From Actinopolyspora lacussalsi subsp. righensis (GTDB taxonomy: Bacteria > Actinomycetota > Actinomycetes > Mycobacteriales > Pseudonocardiaceae): a stretch of DNA of 64,000 bases. Below, one piece after another: positions 28,878 to 37,473 of the stretch (the first letter of the stretch is position 1; the number at the start of each line of letters is the position of its first letter). The notes beneath the pieces were generated by a model. That model did not search any database. It was not told where the DNA came from and saw nothing but the letters and a program-made list of their open reading frames with translations. The stretch covers positions 124,001 through 188,000 of the forward strand of contig NZ_FPAT01000002.1 in NCBI RefSeq assembly GCF_900116555.1. Reading direction: 5' to 3'. The translations under genes and the position numbers were made by a program.

Positions 28878-29594
28878 TCACTCACAGCCGGGGTGGTCGC
28901 GCAGGTCGAACATCCGCAGGCAGAACGGGTCGGGAGCCCGCTCGTGCGGGCTCCACGCGTCGGGCACGCCGCGATCCAGGCGATTCATGAGGCCGCGTGC
29001 GGAGTCGGAGCCGTGCGCGACGTCGACATCGACACCGAGCGTTCCGGTCTCGGTGGGGGAGTCGAGGTAGAGCCTCGCCCACCGCGTCTCGTCGTCGAGC
29101 AGCCACGCGAACCCGGCGAGCCGGGTCGTACCGTCGAGCGGCAGCGGTGCCGGGCCTCGGAACGCGGCGGTGAGGAGGGTGCAGCGCAGCGCGTCCTGGA
29201 ACATGTCCAGTGGAGGGTCGTCGAGGAACTCGCGGCTGTCGCGCACGGCCATTCCGTGCAGTTCCCCCACGGTGTCGAGTCGGTCGAACCTACCCCTGTC
29301 ATGCCTGCGCAGCGATTCCGAGCGCCGCAGCACCAGCAGCACGTCCTCGAAACCGCGCGGACGACCGTCCGATAGCGACAGTGGTATCCGCAGTGCGTAC
29401 TGCTCGATCAGCTGGTTCCACGGCGCCAGCCCCACCCAGAGCGCGTCCGGCTCGGGGCGCACGACCGCTCGAACAGTGGCGCCGGAGCCCGGCGAGATCC
29501 CCATGGCGAGAGCGGCGAGGTCGCGGACCAGCGCCGCGTATGCGTGGTCGGCTTCCGAGTCGGTGGGATTCGTGTCCGTCGTCGAAGGCGTCAT
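28878..29594 (-). CDS. Hypothetical protein coupled to small membrane protein
   Basis: A 238-residue soluble protein with no family I recognise. It has an acidic start, a helical region DHAYAALVRDLAALAMG, then mixed strands and helices (ALWVGLAPWNQLIEQYALRI, EDVLLVLRRSESLRRHDRGRF) and an acidic C-terminus. ATG 29594 was chosen because it overlaps the stop of the preceding small membrane gene by 4 bases (ATGA); the frame open upstream is on a non-coding-looking stretch. The tight coupling suggests the two proteins act together at the membrane. A hairpin repeat follows the gene. Confidence 0.7.
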   Translation of the reverse strand: MTPSTTDTNPTDSEADHAYAALVRDLAALAMGISPGSGATVRAVVRPEPDALWVGLAPWNQLIEQYALRIPLSLSDGRPRGFEDVLLVLRRSESLRRHDRGRFDRLDTVGELHGMAVRDSREFLDDPPLDMFQDALRCTLLTAAFRGPAPLPLDGTTRLAGFAWLLDDETRWARLYLDSPTETGTLGVDVDVAHGSDSARGLMNRLDRGVPDAWSPHERAPDPFCLRMFDLRDHPGCE

Positions 29595-29791
29595 CGGCTC
29601 TTCTGCACGCTCAACCAGAGCGTCAGGAAACAGAAGCCGAACACCAGGAACGGGCCTATGACGGTCGCGTAATTTCGCGGAGTGAGAATGTGCAGAATTA
29701 CCATCGCGATCGCCATTCCGAAAAAGAGGAAAGCCGCTGCACTGGACCAGATCCTGGTTGACTTCTCGGAATTTCCCGTCGGGTCGGCCAC
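29591..29791 (-). CDS. Small two-helix membrane protein
   Basis: A 66-residue protein with two predicted transmembrane helices (about 16-36 and 42-61) separated by a TPRNYAT loop, a short hydrophilic N-terminus (MADPTGNSEKSTRIW) and a basic end (QKSR). The family was not recognised. Its stop overlaps the start of the downstream hypothetical gene by 4 bases, so the two are translationally coupled. Confidence 0.7.
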   Translation of the reverse strand: MADPTGNSEKSTRIWSSAAAFLFFGMAIAMVILHILTPRNYATVIGPFLVFGFCFLTLWLSVQKSR

Positions 29792-29996
29792 GGTGGGTCA
29801 GTGTAGCAGCGAGATCGTTGTGGAACACCGCGTGCCGTGCCGGAGGTGAATTGATTCGGTCCTCGGCAGCGGTACGCGGCGACCATCGCTTTTCCGGAGA
29901 CCGGCACAACGAATTCATAACGCGGTGGAAACCGCGACGGTGCCGGTCGGCGATCCCGGCGAGACCGCCGTGTTTCGGGTGTGTTCTTCGGTCCGG

Positions 29997-30251
29997 CTAT
30001 TCCGCTGTGGTCCCTTCCGGATCGAGCACGGTTTTCCAGGACGTCTCCTGCGGTTCGGTCATTCCCCCGATCACGAACTCGCCGTCCTCGTTGAAGATCG
30101 GTCCTCCCGCCTGGGCGGTAGCCGCGGCCTGCGCGAGCGTGGCGTGCGCCTGGGCATAGGCCACGTAGGTGCGTTCCTTCTCCTGGTCGTGCTGCTCCGG
30201 TGCTTCGGTCAGCAGGCGTTGCGCGGTCTTGAAGTGTTCGGGCCCAGTCAT
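29997..30251 (-). CDS. Small hypothetical protein
   Basis: An 84-residue protein, MTGPEHFKTAQRLLTEAPEQHDQEKE followed by AYAQAHATLAQAAATAQAGG and an acidic tail. It is mostly alpha-helical and Ala-rich. The pattern 'PEHYxxAERLL...AxAxxHATLALAAATA' is common in small actinomycete proteins of unknown role. ATG 30251 was chosen; the upstream extension in frame is a GC-rich tandem repeat region. No operon partner. Confidence 0.65.
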   Translation of the reverse strand: MTGPEHFKTAQRLLTEAPEQHDQEKERTYVAYAQAHATLAQAAATAQAGGPIFNEDGEFVIGGMTEPQETSWKTVLDPEGTTAE

Positions 30252-30367
30252 ACCGGCAACCCTGCCAGACCGGGATCCGGTCTCACACGGGAGTGTAAAA
30301 CGCGCTCCGGAAGCCCCTGGGACTTCGTCGTCGACGAGCTGCCGCTGCCCGGGCGGGCTCGGCGATG

Positions 30368-30412
30368 CCGGACGGCGCACTACCGGACGGCGCACTACCG
30401 GACGGGCAGTAC
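30368..30412. repeat. 15-bp tandem repeat, 2 perfect and 1 partial unit
   Basis: Unit CCGGACGGCGCACTA twice (30368-30382, 30383-30397) then a diverged third unit beginning CCGGACGGGCAGTAC (30398-30412). It lies in the gap between the small hypothetical gene and the SGNH hydrolase stop. Confidence 0.85.
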
Positions 30413-30475
30413 GGCAGCGAGCGTCGGGTTCCGCCGAGCGAGCCCACCCGACGGTCGAGTGCGGCGGAACGTCGG

Positions 30476-31738
30476 TCAGTACAGTTCCCGTATTTCGACG
30501 GCCCGGGCCATCGCCGCCAGTCCGGCGTCGTTCGGATGCACGTGGTCACCCGTGTCGTAGCGAGGTGCCAACCTGCTCGGATGCCCCGGATCCCGCACCA
30601 CGGCGTCGAAGTCCACCACGGCATCGAACGCTCCGGATTCGCGGATCCACTCGTTGACGGCCCGCCGGTCGGACTCGCCCGCGGCGTTGTAGCGCGGTGC
30701 GCCCTCGAAGGGTGTGATCGTCCCGCCCACGACGCGGATACCGGCCTCGTGCGCCCGGGCGATCAGTTGTTCGTAGACACCGATGAGCTCGCGCGACTCC
30801 ACGGCCCCGGCGCTGTGGTGGATGTCGTTGATGCCCTCCAGCAGCACCACGGTTCGCACCCCGGTCTGGGACAGGATGTCGCGTTCGAACCGTGCGATCG
30901 CCGGTTCACCGCCGAGACCGGCGTCGGTCAGCAACCGGTTCGCGCTCAACCCCGCGTTGAGCACCCCGAGTTCGCGCGGTTCCGGTCGTTTCAGCAGCCG
31001 ATCCGCGACCACGTCCGGGTAGCGGTGGTTGGCATCGAGCGTCGACCTCACGCCGTCGGTGATCGAGTCGCCGAAGAACACCACCGAACCGGCCGAATCG
31101 GTGCGGACGTCGACGCCGTCCAGGAAGTAGCGTGCCGTGCCGATGGACTCGTAGTTCTCCCCCGAGCCGCTCGTGGCGTCGCCCGGCGCGAGGAAGGTGG
31201 TCGACCTGCCCTCGTAGTGCACCGAGGCCCGCCCGGTGGATTCGGGAAGGTGCACGCTGACGACGAGATCGCTGTTGTCGGCCACGTCCAGTTCGACCGG
31301 GTCCGAGACCCACTCCGCACCCACCGGAACCGTGGTCGAGGACCGGCCGTCGAACGTCACCGGCACCGCGGTGGTGGGGTCGATGTTCGGGGTTCCCCGT
31401 CCGCCCCGGCGCGGGCTCACAGTCACCGCTCCCACGGACAGCGGTTTCGTGCCGTGGACGTTCGTCAGGCGCAGCCGGAACCGGTCACCGCCCACCGACA
31501 GGTGCACGACCTGGCGCAGCGTCTGATCGTGGAATCGCTGGGTATCCGGGCGGCTGTCCGGCGGAGTCACGGCCGCTGCCCAGGAGCCCACCCAATCCGA
31601 GCCGCCCGCGTGCGGCTGATGCCGGTGGTCGGACGCCGAGGAGGGCGTGACCAGCAGCAGGGTGGTGGCCGCTACCGCGAGGAGATACCAGAATCCCCTG
31701 CGGGGCGTCGTTCTTCCGGAACCGGTGTTGTGCGACAC
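30476..31738 (-). CDS. Secreted SGNH/GDSL hydrolase
   Basis: A 420-residue secreted esterase/lipase-like protein. An N-terminal signal peptide (Arg-rich start, hydrophobic LLAVAATTLLLV, cut near SASD) leads to a beta-rich N-terminal domain (about 45-205) and an SGNH domain. Block I is FFGDSITDG near 215-222, the Gly/Asn blocks include LNAGLSANR and EGINDIHH, and the catalytic Asp-His pair is in DHVHPND near the end. Such enzymes deacylate polysaccharides or lipids. A LacI-type operator lies 30 bp upstream of the start codon, which suggests sugar-dependent control. The gene is divergent from purU. Confidence 0.9.
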   Translation of the reverse strand: MSHNTGSGRTTPRRGFWYLLAVAATTLLLVTPSSASDHRHQPHAGGSDWVGSWAAAVTPPDSRPDTQRFHDQTLRQVVHLSVGGDRFRLRLTNVHGTKPLSVGAVTVSPRRGGRGTPNIDPTTAVPVTFDGRSSTTVPVGAEWVSDPVELDVADNSDLVVSVHLPESTGRASVHYEGRSTTFLAPGDATSGSGENYESIGTARYFLDGVDVRTDSAGSVVFFGDSITDGVRSTLDANHRYPDVVADRLLKRPEPRELGVLNAGLSANRLLTDAGLGGEPAIARFERDILSQTGVRTVVLLEGINDIHHSAGAVESRELIGVYEQLIARAHEAGIRVVGGTITPFEGAPRYNAAGESDRRAVNEWIRESGAFDAVVDFDAVVRDPGHPSRLAPRYDTGDHVHPNDAGLAAMARAVEIRELY

Positions 31739-32198
31739 GACCGACCTCGGCAGCTTCGTCGTGGGGTTTGAATCGTTTCAATCGAAACCTATTCCCCCGC
31801 TGTCCGACCGGCAATACTCCGGGTGGCGGTAGCGGGGCCCGCACGTGACGCCAGTGCCCGGGCGACCTCCCGCGCGAAGCGCGGCCGGGCCTCGCGCGGG
31901 GGTGCGTCAGCGCTTGAGAAACAGTCACGCTCGAGAGCCGGTTCTCCCGCTCGCGCGAGGCGGGGCGCCGCGCTGTACCGCACGAACCCCGCGATCGACA
32001 CGAGCGCGAGCGTCCTCGGGAAGTACGGGCTCTCCGCGGACCGCTCCGATCTCCCGCTGCCGAGCCGGGTCGGTTCCGGCACAATCCGGCACGGAAACCA
32101 CCGCGCGCCCCGCCACGGCGGGTTCCAGGAGCGCGGACCGGGTTGAGCTCGTGACCACATCGCACCGGACACCGAGTTCCGGCGGAGGGAAAGCCCAC
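31739..32198. other. 460-bp divergent intergenic region
   Basis: Between the SGNH gene and purU. It holds the LacI-like operator near 31768-31781. The rest (31800-32150) is very GC-rich with several open frames but none with a binding site or family resemblance; nothing else is called. Confidence 0.5.
31768..31781. promoter_or_regulatory. LacI-family-like operator upstream of SGNH hydrolase
   Basis: TTGAATCGTTTCAA is a near-perfect inverted repeat around a central CG, the form usual for LacI/GalR-family operators (TTGAAWCGWTTCAA). A second half-like ATCGAAAC follows directly. It overlaps the expected promoter position of the SGNH gene. No lacI-type regulator gene is in the window. Confidence 0.6.
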
Positions 32199-33119
32199 TT
32201 GACGACCGAACCGGCGGCTTCGCGGACCGCTACGCCCGCCTCGCCCCAGAACCACGCACTGTCGGAGAACCACGCCTCGCTGATCGTGCAGGGCGAGGAC
32301 CGCACCGGCATCGTCGCCGCGGTCAGCGCGGTGCTGAGCGGGCACGGCGCGAACATCGTCTCGCTGGACCAGTACTCCGACGACCCGCAGGGTGGCGCGT
32401 TCTATCAGCGCACGGTGTTCAGTCTCGCCAACCTCAAGGCCGTGCTTCCCACGATCGAGCGGGATCTGGAAACCGAGCTGGCCGAGGGCTTCGACCTCGG
32501 TTTCACGTTGCGCGACATGTCGGTACCCAAACGCGTCGCCGTCTTCGCTTCCAGGGAGGACCACTGCCTGCTCGACCTGCTGTGGCGGCACCGGCGGGGC
32601 CAGCTGCCGGTGACCATCTCGATGGTGGTCTCCAACCACACCGACACCGCCGACGAAGTGCGCGCCTTCGGCATCCCGTTCGTGCACGTGCCCACTGGTG
32701 AGATGGGAAAAGCGGCCGCCGAGGCCGAACACCTGCGGCTGCTGCGGGGCAACGTGGACTTCGTCGTGCTGGCCCGGTACATGCGGATCCTGTCCGGCGA
32801 CTTCATCGCGAGCCTGGGGGTGCCGATCATCAACATCCACCACTCGTTCCTGCCCGCCTTCATCGGTGCGGCCCCCTACGCCAAGGCCAAGGAACGCGGG
32901 GTCAAACTCGTCGGAGCGACCGCCCACTACGTGACCGAGGACCTCGACGAGGGACCCATCATCGAGCAGGACGTGGTGCGGGTGACCCACGCCGACACCG
33001 TCGTCGACATCCGGCGCCGTGGTGCCGACGTCGAGCGCACCGTGCTTTCCCGTGCGGTGCGGTGGCACAGCGAGGACCGCGTGATCCGCACCGACAACAG
33101 CACCATCGTGTTCGCCTGA
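32199..33119 (+). CDS. purU: Formyltetrahydrofolate deformylase
   Basis: PurU hydrolyses 10-formyl-tetrahydrofolate to formate and tetrahydrofolate. The 306-residue product has an N-terminal ACT domain (SLIVQGEDRTGIVAAVSAVL, DQYSDD) and a C-terminal formyltransferase domain with MVVSNH, the catalytic core PIINIHHSFLPAFIG and HYVTEDLDEGPIIEQD. The start is probably TTG 32199, preceded by GGAGGGA with an 8-base spacer; a GTG at 32151 in the same frame would add 16 residues. The frame stays open further upstream but through non-coding-like sequence. It is upstream of the coxE gene by 85 bp; a functional link is unclear. Confidence 0.95.
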   Translation: MTTEPAASRTATPASPQNHALSENHASLIVQGEDRTGIVAAVSAVLSGHGANIVSLDQYSDDPQGGAFYQRTVFSLANLKAVLPTIERDLETELAEGFDLGFTLRDMSVPKRVAVFASREDHCLLDLLWRHRRGQLPVTISMVVSNHTDTADEVRAFGIPFVHVPTGEMGKAAAEAEHLRLLRGNVDFVVLARYMRILSGDFIASLGVPIINIHHSFLPAFIGAAPYAKAKERGVKLVGATAHYVTEDLDEGPIIEQDVVRVTHADTVVDIRRRGADVERTVLSRAVRWHSEDRVIRTDNSTIVFA

Positions 33120-33203
33120 TCGAGGAGCCGGAACGGCTGAGCCGGTGCCCGAACCGGTGTCGGAACCGGGTCGTGATCGCCGCGCGAGGTGCACAATGTG
33201 GAT

Positions 33204-34370
33204 ATGCGCGAGGCGGAGCACACCCTCGAAGGGCTCGTCGGGTTCGCTCGCGCGCTGCGCCATTCCGGGATGCGGTGTGGCCCGGCGCGGGTGCGTTCCT
33301 TCCTGGACGCCACCGAGCACGTCGACTTCGCCGATCGTGATCAGCTGTACTGGGCGGGCAGGCTGACGCTGTGCTCGGATCCCGACGACCTGCCCCGCTT
33401 CGACGCGGCGTTCCACGCCTGGTTCGGCAGGCTGGTGGAGACAACCGGACTCCGGCAGGAGCAGCGCAGACAGGTGCGTTCCCGTGCGCTGCCACTGGGC
33501 GGTGACGAGCCGGAGCCGGCCGAGTCGACCGAGGTCGAACAGCTCGCGGCCGCGGGTGACGTGGAAGTGCTGCACCGCCGTGACCTGGCCGAACTCGGCG
33601 AGGAGGAGCGCGCCCACCTGCGGCGGATGATCTCCTGGCTGAATCCGCGTCCGCCGCGCCGTCCCGCGCTGCGTTGGCGCCGGGCGCGCGACGGGCGACT
33701 CGACCCCGGCGCGACCATGCGGGCCATGATCCGAACCGGTGGGGAACCGGTGCGCCTGGTACGGCGGACACGCGGTGATCGGCCGCGCAAGGTCGTGCTG
33801 CTGATCGATGTCTCGGGATCGATGAGTCCTTACGCCGACGCGTTGCTGCGCTTCGCGCACGTGGTGGTGCGGGAAGCACCAGCCAGCACGGAGGTTTTCA
33901 CCCTCGGCACCAGGCTCACCCGGGTGACCAGGCAGCTGCGACAACGCGACCCGGAGTTCGCGCTGACCGCGGCCGGGCGAGCGGTACCGGACTTCTCCGG
34001 TGGTACGCGGCTGGGAAGCACGCTGCGCGCGTTCCTGGACCGGTGGGGACAACGTGGGGCCGCTCGGCAGGCGGTGGTGGTGCTGTTCTCGGACGGCTGG
34101 GAGCGCGGGGACACCGCCGAGCTCGCCGAGCAGATGATCAGACTGCGTAGGCTGGCACACGCGGTGCTGTGGGCCAACCCGCACGCGGGTCACGAGGGCT
34201 ACGCCCCGGTGCAGTCCGGCATAGCGGCGGCGCTGCCGCATGTGGACGGGCTCGTCGCCGGGCACAGCCTCGCCGCGCTGCGTGAGCTGTGGCAACGGGT
34301 GCGAAGTTGTTCGGAGTCGGCCGCCACAGGCCGCCCCGCAGGCGATTCCGTGGAGGTGAGTGGTGCGTGA
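33204..34370 (+). CDS. VWA-domain protein, CoxE-like
   Basis: A 388-residue protein of the CoxE group: an N-terminal helical region (GFARALRHSGMRCGPARVRSFLDA) and a VWA domain with MIDAS motif DVSGSMS at 202-208, then SGGTRLG and LFSDGWERG. It would act with a MoxR ATPase in maturing the molybdenum hydroxylase active site. The start is ATG 33204 (MREAEHTLEG), with GTGs at 33189 and 33198 also in frame. Its stop overlaps the start of the XdhC-like gene, so the two are coupled. The MoxR partner is 6.4 kb upstream at 25.9 kb. Confidence 0.9.
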   Translation: MREAEHTLEGLVGFARALRHSGMRCGPARVRSFLDATEHVDFADRDQLYWAGRLTLCSDPDDLPRFDAAFHAWFGRLVETTGLRQEQRRQVRSRALPLGGDEPEPAESTEVEQLAAAGDVEVLHRRDLAELGEEERAHLRRMISWLNPRPPRRPALRWRRARDGRLDPGATMRAMIRTGGEPVRLVRRTRGDRPRKVVLLIDVSGSMSPYADALLRFAHVVVREAPASTEVFTLGTRLTRVTRQLRQRDPEFALTAAGRAVPDFSGGTRLGSTLRAFLDRWGQRGAARQAVVVLFSDGWERGDTAELAEQMIRLRRLAHAVLWANPHAGHEGYAPVQSGIAAALPHVDGLVAGHSLAALRELWQRVRSCSESAATGRPAGDSVEVSGA

Positions 34371-35514
34371 CGTACTCGGTGCGCTCCGGCGGCACTGGGA
34401 GTCCGGAAGCCCCGTAGGGGTGGGCACCGTGGTGGCGACCTTTTCCTCGGCGCCGCGCGCGCCCGGCGCCGCCATGCTGGTCGACGGGAGCGGCGAGGTC
34501 GCGGGCAGCGTTTCCGGAGGGTGCGTGGAAGGCGCGGTCTACGAAACGGCCGGTTCGGTGCTGGCCGGTGACCCGCCGACGCTGTCCCGCTACGGTGTCA
34601 GCGACGACGACGCGTTCGCGGTGGGACTGACCTGCGGCGGAATCATCGACGTCTTCGTGGAGCGCGTGGATCGCGAGTCCTTCCCCCGCTTCGACGAACT
34701 CGCCGACTCGGTGGCGGCGGGTGAGCCGGTCGCCGTGGCGACCGTGATCGAGGCACCGGACGAGTCCCGGGTGGGCAGGCGGGTCCTGGTGTGGCACGAC
34801 CGGAGCGAGGGCGAGCTGGGGTCGGACCGGCTCGATGACGCGGTGGTGGACGACGCCAGGGGGATGCTGGCCACGGGCAGAACCGGGGTGTTGGAGTACG
34901 GTCCGGACGGGCAGCGGCGCGGCGAGGGGCTGCGGGTGTTCGTCAACTCCTTCGAGCCGCCACCCCGGATGCTGGTGTTCGGTGCCATCGATTTCGCGGC
35001 CGCCATGACCAGGGTGGGAGCCTTCCTGGGGTATCGGGTGACCGTGTGCGACGCCCGCCCGGTGTTCGCCACCTCCAGCAGGTTCCCGGACGCGCACGAG
35101 GTCGTGGTGGACTGGCCGCACCGCTACCTGGAGGCCGAGGCCCGGGCGGGGAGGTTGGATTCCCGCACCGCGGTGCTGGTGCTCACCCACGACCCGAAGT
35201 TCGACGTGCCGGTGCTGCGTGTCGCGCTGCGGCAGCCGTTGGCCTACGTCGGGGCCATGGGCTCGCGACGTACCCACCGCGACCGGCTCGAAAGGCTGCG
35301 TGCCGAAGGGGTGACGGACTCCGAACTGGCCGCGCTGTCCTCGCCGCTGGGGCTCGACCTGGGGGCGCGCACCCCGGAGGAGACAGCCGTGTCCATCTCG
35401 GCCGAGCTGATCGCTTCCCGGTGGGGCGGAACCGGTCAGCGACTCTCCCGGCTGGAGGGGGCCATCCACCACGAGCCGGAGATGCCCGAACGTTCCCGGT
35501 CCGCCGAGCAGTAG
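34363..35514 (+). CDS. XdhC/CoxI-family molybdenum-hydroxylase maturation protein
   Basis: A 383-residue protein of the XdhC/CoxI/CoxF family. The N-terminal XdhC domain contains TFSSAPRAPGAAMLV, SVSGGCVEGAV and GLTCGGIIDVFVE. A C-terminal Rossmann domain has RMLVFGAIDFAAAM and LTHDPKFDVP, AYVGAMGSRRTHR and VSISAELIASRWGG. XdhC proteins carry and sulfurylate the Mo cofactor before insertion. GTG 34363 is preceded by GGAGGT and overlaps the coxE stop codon. It is separated from coxSLM by a LexA-family gene and a toxin-antitoxin pair. Confidence 0.93.
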   Translation: MRDVLGALRRHWESGSPVGVGTVVATFSSAPRAPGAAMLVDGSGEVAGSVSGGCVEGAVYETAGSVLAGDPPTLSRYGVSDDDAFAVGLTCGGIIDVFVERVDRESFPRFDELADSVAAGEPVAVATVIEAPDESRVGRRVLVWHDRSEGELGSDRLDDAVVDDARGMLATGRTGVLEYGPDGQRRGEGLRVFVNSFEPPPRMLVFGAIDFAAAMTRVGAFLGYRVTVCDARPVFATSSRFPDAHEVVVDWPHRYLEAEARAGRLDSRTAVLVLTHDPKFDVPVLRVALRQPLAYVGAMGSRRTHRDRLERLRAEGVTDSELAALSSPLGLDLGARTPEETAVSISAELIASRWGGTGQRLSRLEGAIHHEPEMPERSRSAEQ

Positions 35515-35598
35515 GAGTCGGCAGAACCTGTCGGACTAGAGCTGGCCTGCCGGGCTCGTGGTCCGGTCGAGCCTCACCGGGCGGCCGAGCCGCTCGGT

Positions 35599-36252
35599 TC
35601 AGACGCTGCGCAGCACCGATACCACGATGCCGAGGACCGCGGCGTCGTCGCCGTCGATCACTTCGTGGGCCGGGTTGCGCGGTTCGAGCAGCACGTGGCC
35701 GCCGCGGCGGCGGTAGACCTTGACCGTGGCCTCCTCGTCGAGCATCGCCGCGACGATCTGACCCGAGTGCGCCTCGGGCTGCTGGCGCACCACGACCACG
35801 TCGTCGTGATTGATCCCGGCCTCGATCATCGAGTCGCCCCTGACCCGCAGGGCGAACACGGTACCGCGTGCGGCGAACTCCCGTGGCAGCGTGAGTACGT
35901 CGTCGACGTGCTCCTCGGCGGTGATCGGGGTGCCCGCGGCGATGTCGCCGACCACCGGGACGCTCACCCGGTCGCCGCTCGGTTCCCTCGTCGGGGAGTC
36001 ACCCAGGAACATGCGCACGTCGATCGGTCGCGAGACCGTGGTTCCGCGCCGCAGGAAACCCTTCCACTCCAGGCTCGCCAGGTGCTTCGAGACCGAGGAC
36101 GACGACCGCAGCCCCACGGCGTCACCGATCTCGCGCGTGCTCGGTGAGTACCCGTGTTCCACCACCCAGTCCCGGATCGCGGCCAGGATGCGCCGCTGGC
36201 GTGGTGGCAGGGTGGAGGTGTCCGGGTGGTCGAGATCGTCGTAGGTGGTCAC
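35599..36252 (-). CDS. lexA: LexA-family repressor
   Basis: A 217-residue repressor-protease. The N-terminal winged helix reads LPPRQRRILAAIRDWV and GYSPSTREIGDAVGLRSSSSVSKHLASLEWKGFLRR. The peptidase half has the self-cleavage pair A106-G107 (DIAAGTP), the nucleophile S141 in VRGDSM and the general base K178 in ATVKVY. LexA represses SOS genes until RecA-triggered cleavage. The recognition region (SSSSVSKHLASL) differs from the usual actinobacterial SPSSVAHQL, so it could be a second LexA-like paralogue with another operator. No GAAC-N4-GTTC SOS box was seen upstream. It is convergent with the XdhC gene. Confidence 0.85.
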   Translation of the reverse strand: MTTYDDLDHPDTSTLPPRQRRILAAIRDWVVEHGYSPSTREIGDAVGLRSSSSVSKHLASLEWKGFLRRGTTVSRPIDVRMFLGDSPTREPSGDRVSVPVVGDIAAGTPITAEEHVDDVLTLPREFAARGTVFALRVRGDSMIEAGINHDDVVVVRQQPEAHSGQIVAAMLDEEATVKVYRRRGGHVLLEPRNPAHEVIDGDDAAVLGIVVSVLRSV

Positions 36253-36279
36253 GGGCGTAGATGGTAGACGCGGGTCCGG

Positions 36280-36385
36280 CCGATTCGATCACCGGTGTGC
36301 CGGGGCGGCCGTCGGGTGGAGCACCGTCACCCTGCCGTGTGAAGGGGTTTCGGGTGGGGTGGCGTCGATTTCTCGCGAAATCGCC
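36280..36385 (+). repeat. 104-bp direct repeat, left copy, with short hairpin copy 7
   Basis: Bases 36280-36383 match 37495-37598 at 103 of 104 positions (T36365 against G37580). The right end of the unit is the short hairpin CGATTTCTCGCGAAATCG (36366-36383). Together the two copies bracket the toxin-antitoxin pair. Confidence 0.95.
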
Positions 36386-36403
36386 GGGGTCGGGGAAGTG
36401 CCG

Positions 36404-36432
36404 TTGCGTTTGTTTCGTTTGTTGCGGATAAT
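36404..36432 (+). promoter_or_regulatory. Toxin-antitoxin promoter
   Basis: TTGCGT (36404-36409) and GATAAT (36427-36432) are separated by 17 bases. The start of transcription would be about 25-30 bases before the antitoxin start codon. Confidence 0.65.
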
Positions 36433-36468
36433 GCGATTGTATCGACTCGCAGGAAGGGTGTGATCGTG

Positions 36469-36921
36469 ATGTCGCAGTCGATGCTCGACTCCGTGCAGCC
36501 GAGTGAGCCGGACCGCGAAACGGCGGTGGCGGCGTTACCGCGGGTACGGCACTACCTGAACACGCACGATCACTCCACGGTGCGGTTGACGGTCGACGAC
36601 TTCGAGCGGGAAGAACTGGTCGTACCGCGTTCAGCGGTGAGGCTCTTCGAACGGATCCTCGCCTACATGGCAGCGGGCGCCGGCACCTCGATCGTTCCGA
36701 CGAACGAGGAGCTCACCACTCAGGAAGCCGCGAATCTGCTCAACGTGTCCAGGCCGCATCTGATCGGGTTGCTGGAAGCCGAGAAGATCGACTACCGCAT
36801 GGTCGGTACCCATCGTCGGGTGAACGTCGAGTCGTTGTTGGAGTACATGCGCCGTGATGACCACGACCGGCGTTCGGCGGCCGATGAGCTCACCCGGCTG
36901 AGTCAGGACATGGGAGTGTGA
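36469..36921 (+). CDS. Excisionase-type DNA-binding antitoxin
   Basis: A 150-residue protein. An N-terminal region (ALPRVRHYLNTHDHSTVRLTVDDFEREELVVP) is followed by an excisionase/MerR-like helix-turn-helix: LTTQEAANLLNVSRPHLIGLLEAEKIDYRMVGTHRRVNVESLLEYM. This is the usual layout of antitoxins paired with PIN-domain toxins of the COG1569/PIN_3 group. The start is ATG 36469 or GTG 36466, after AGGAAGGG; GTG 36460 is too close to that site. It abuts the toxin gene with no spacer and likely represses the common promoter. GC content is visibly lower than in neighbours. Confidence 0.88.
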   Translation: MSQSMLDSVQPSEPDRETAVAALPRVRHYLNTHDHSTVRLTVDDFEREELVVPRSAVRLFERILAYMAAGAGTSIVPTNEELTTQEAANLLNVSRPHLIGLLEAEKIDYRMVGTHRRVNVESLLEYMRRDDHDRRSAADELTRLSQDMGV

Positions 36922-37473
36922 GTGTCCTTCGTCGTTGTCTACGACGCGAACGTTCTCTACGGCAGCATTCCGCGGGATCTGCTGATTCGAGTCGCGCAAG
37001 CCGGACTGGTTCAGGCCAAATGGACGCATAGGATCCTTGACGAGGTGTTCGACAACCTCGTGATCAATCGGCCCGAGCTGGATCGCGAGAGACTTTCGCG
37101 AACCAGGCAGCTGATGATCGAGTCGGTTCGTGACTGCCTGATCGAGGATTACGAACCTCTGGTCGAGGTCGTCGAATTGCCCGACAAGAAAGATCGGCAT
37201 GTACTGGCCGCGGCCATCAAAGCTCGCGCCCAGGTGATCGTGACGAACAACCTCGGTGATTTCCCCTCGGATGTACTGGCGAGGTGGGATATCGAGCCCA
37301 AGACGGCCGACGCTTTCCTGGCCGATCAGGTCCATCTCGACAAGTCCAAGGTTTTCGGAGCGATCCAGCGTATGGCCGATGCCTATCGGAATCCGCCCAT
37401 GACCACCGACGACCTGATTCGCAGGCCCGACGAGCAGGGGCTGGTGGAAACGGTGGCGGCACTGCGGATCTGA
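36922..37473 (+). CDS. PIN-domain toxin (VapC-like RNase)
   Basis: A 183-residue PIN-domain protein that probably cleaves RNA with Mg or Mn. Acidic active-site residues are visible: D8 in VVVYDANVLYG, E41 in RILDEVF, D91 in LPDKKDRHVLAAAI, and D113 in VTNNLGDFP. The GTG directly follows the antitoxin TGA. A C-terminal extension (about 130-183) is of the PIN_3 type. The pair lies between 104-bp direct repeats, which suggests it was gained as, or sits within, a unit that can recombine out. Toxin activity is inferred from family and context. Confidence 0.88.
   Translation: MSFVVVYDANVLYGSIPRDLLIRVAQAGLVQAKWTHRILDEVFDNLVINRPELDRERLSRTRQLMIESVRDCLIEDYEPLVEVVELPDKKDRHVLAAAIKARAQVIVTNNLGDFPSDVLARWDIEPKTADAFLADQVHLDKSKVFGAIQRMADAYRNPPMTTDDLIRRPDEQGLVETVAALRI

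Noticed and set aside
31485..34475. A 996-residue open frame on the minus strand
   Set aside because: It runs antisense to purU, the VWA gene and the start of the XdhC gene, which have clear families. The translation is Arg/Pro/Gly-rich with no domain and is a high-GC shadow frame.
36469..37473. Integron or phage cargo around the toxin-antitoxin pair
   Set aside because: No integrase, attC-like site or phage gene is present; the flanking repeats alone are reported.
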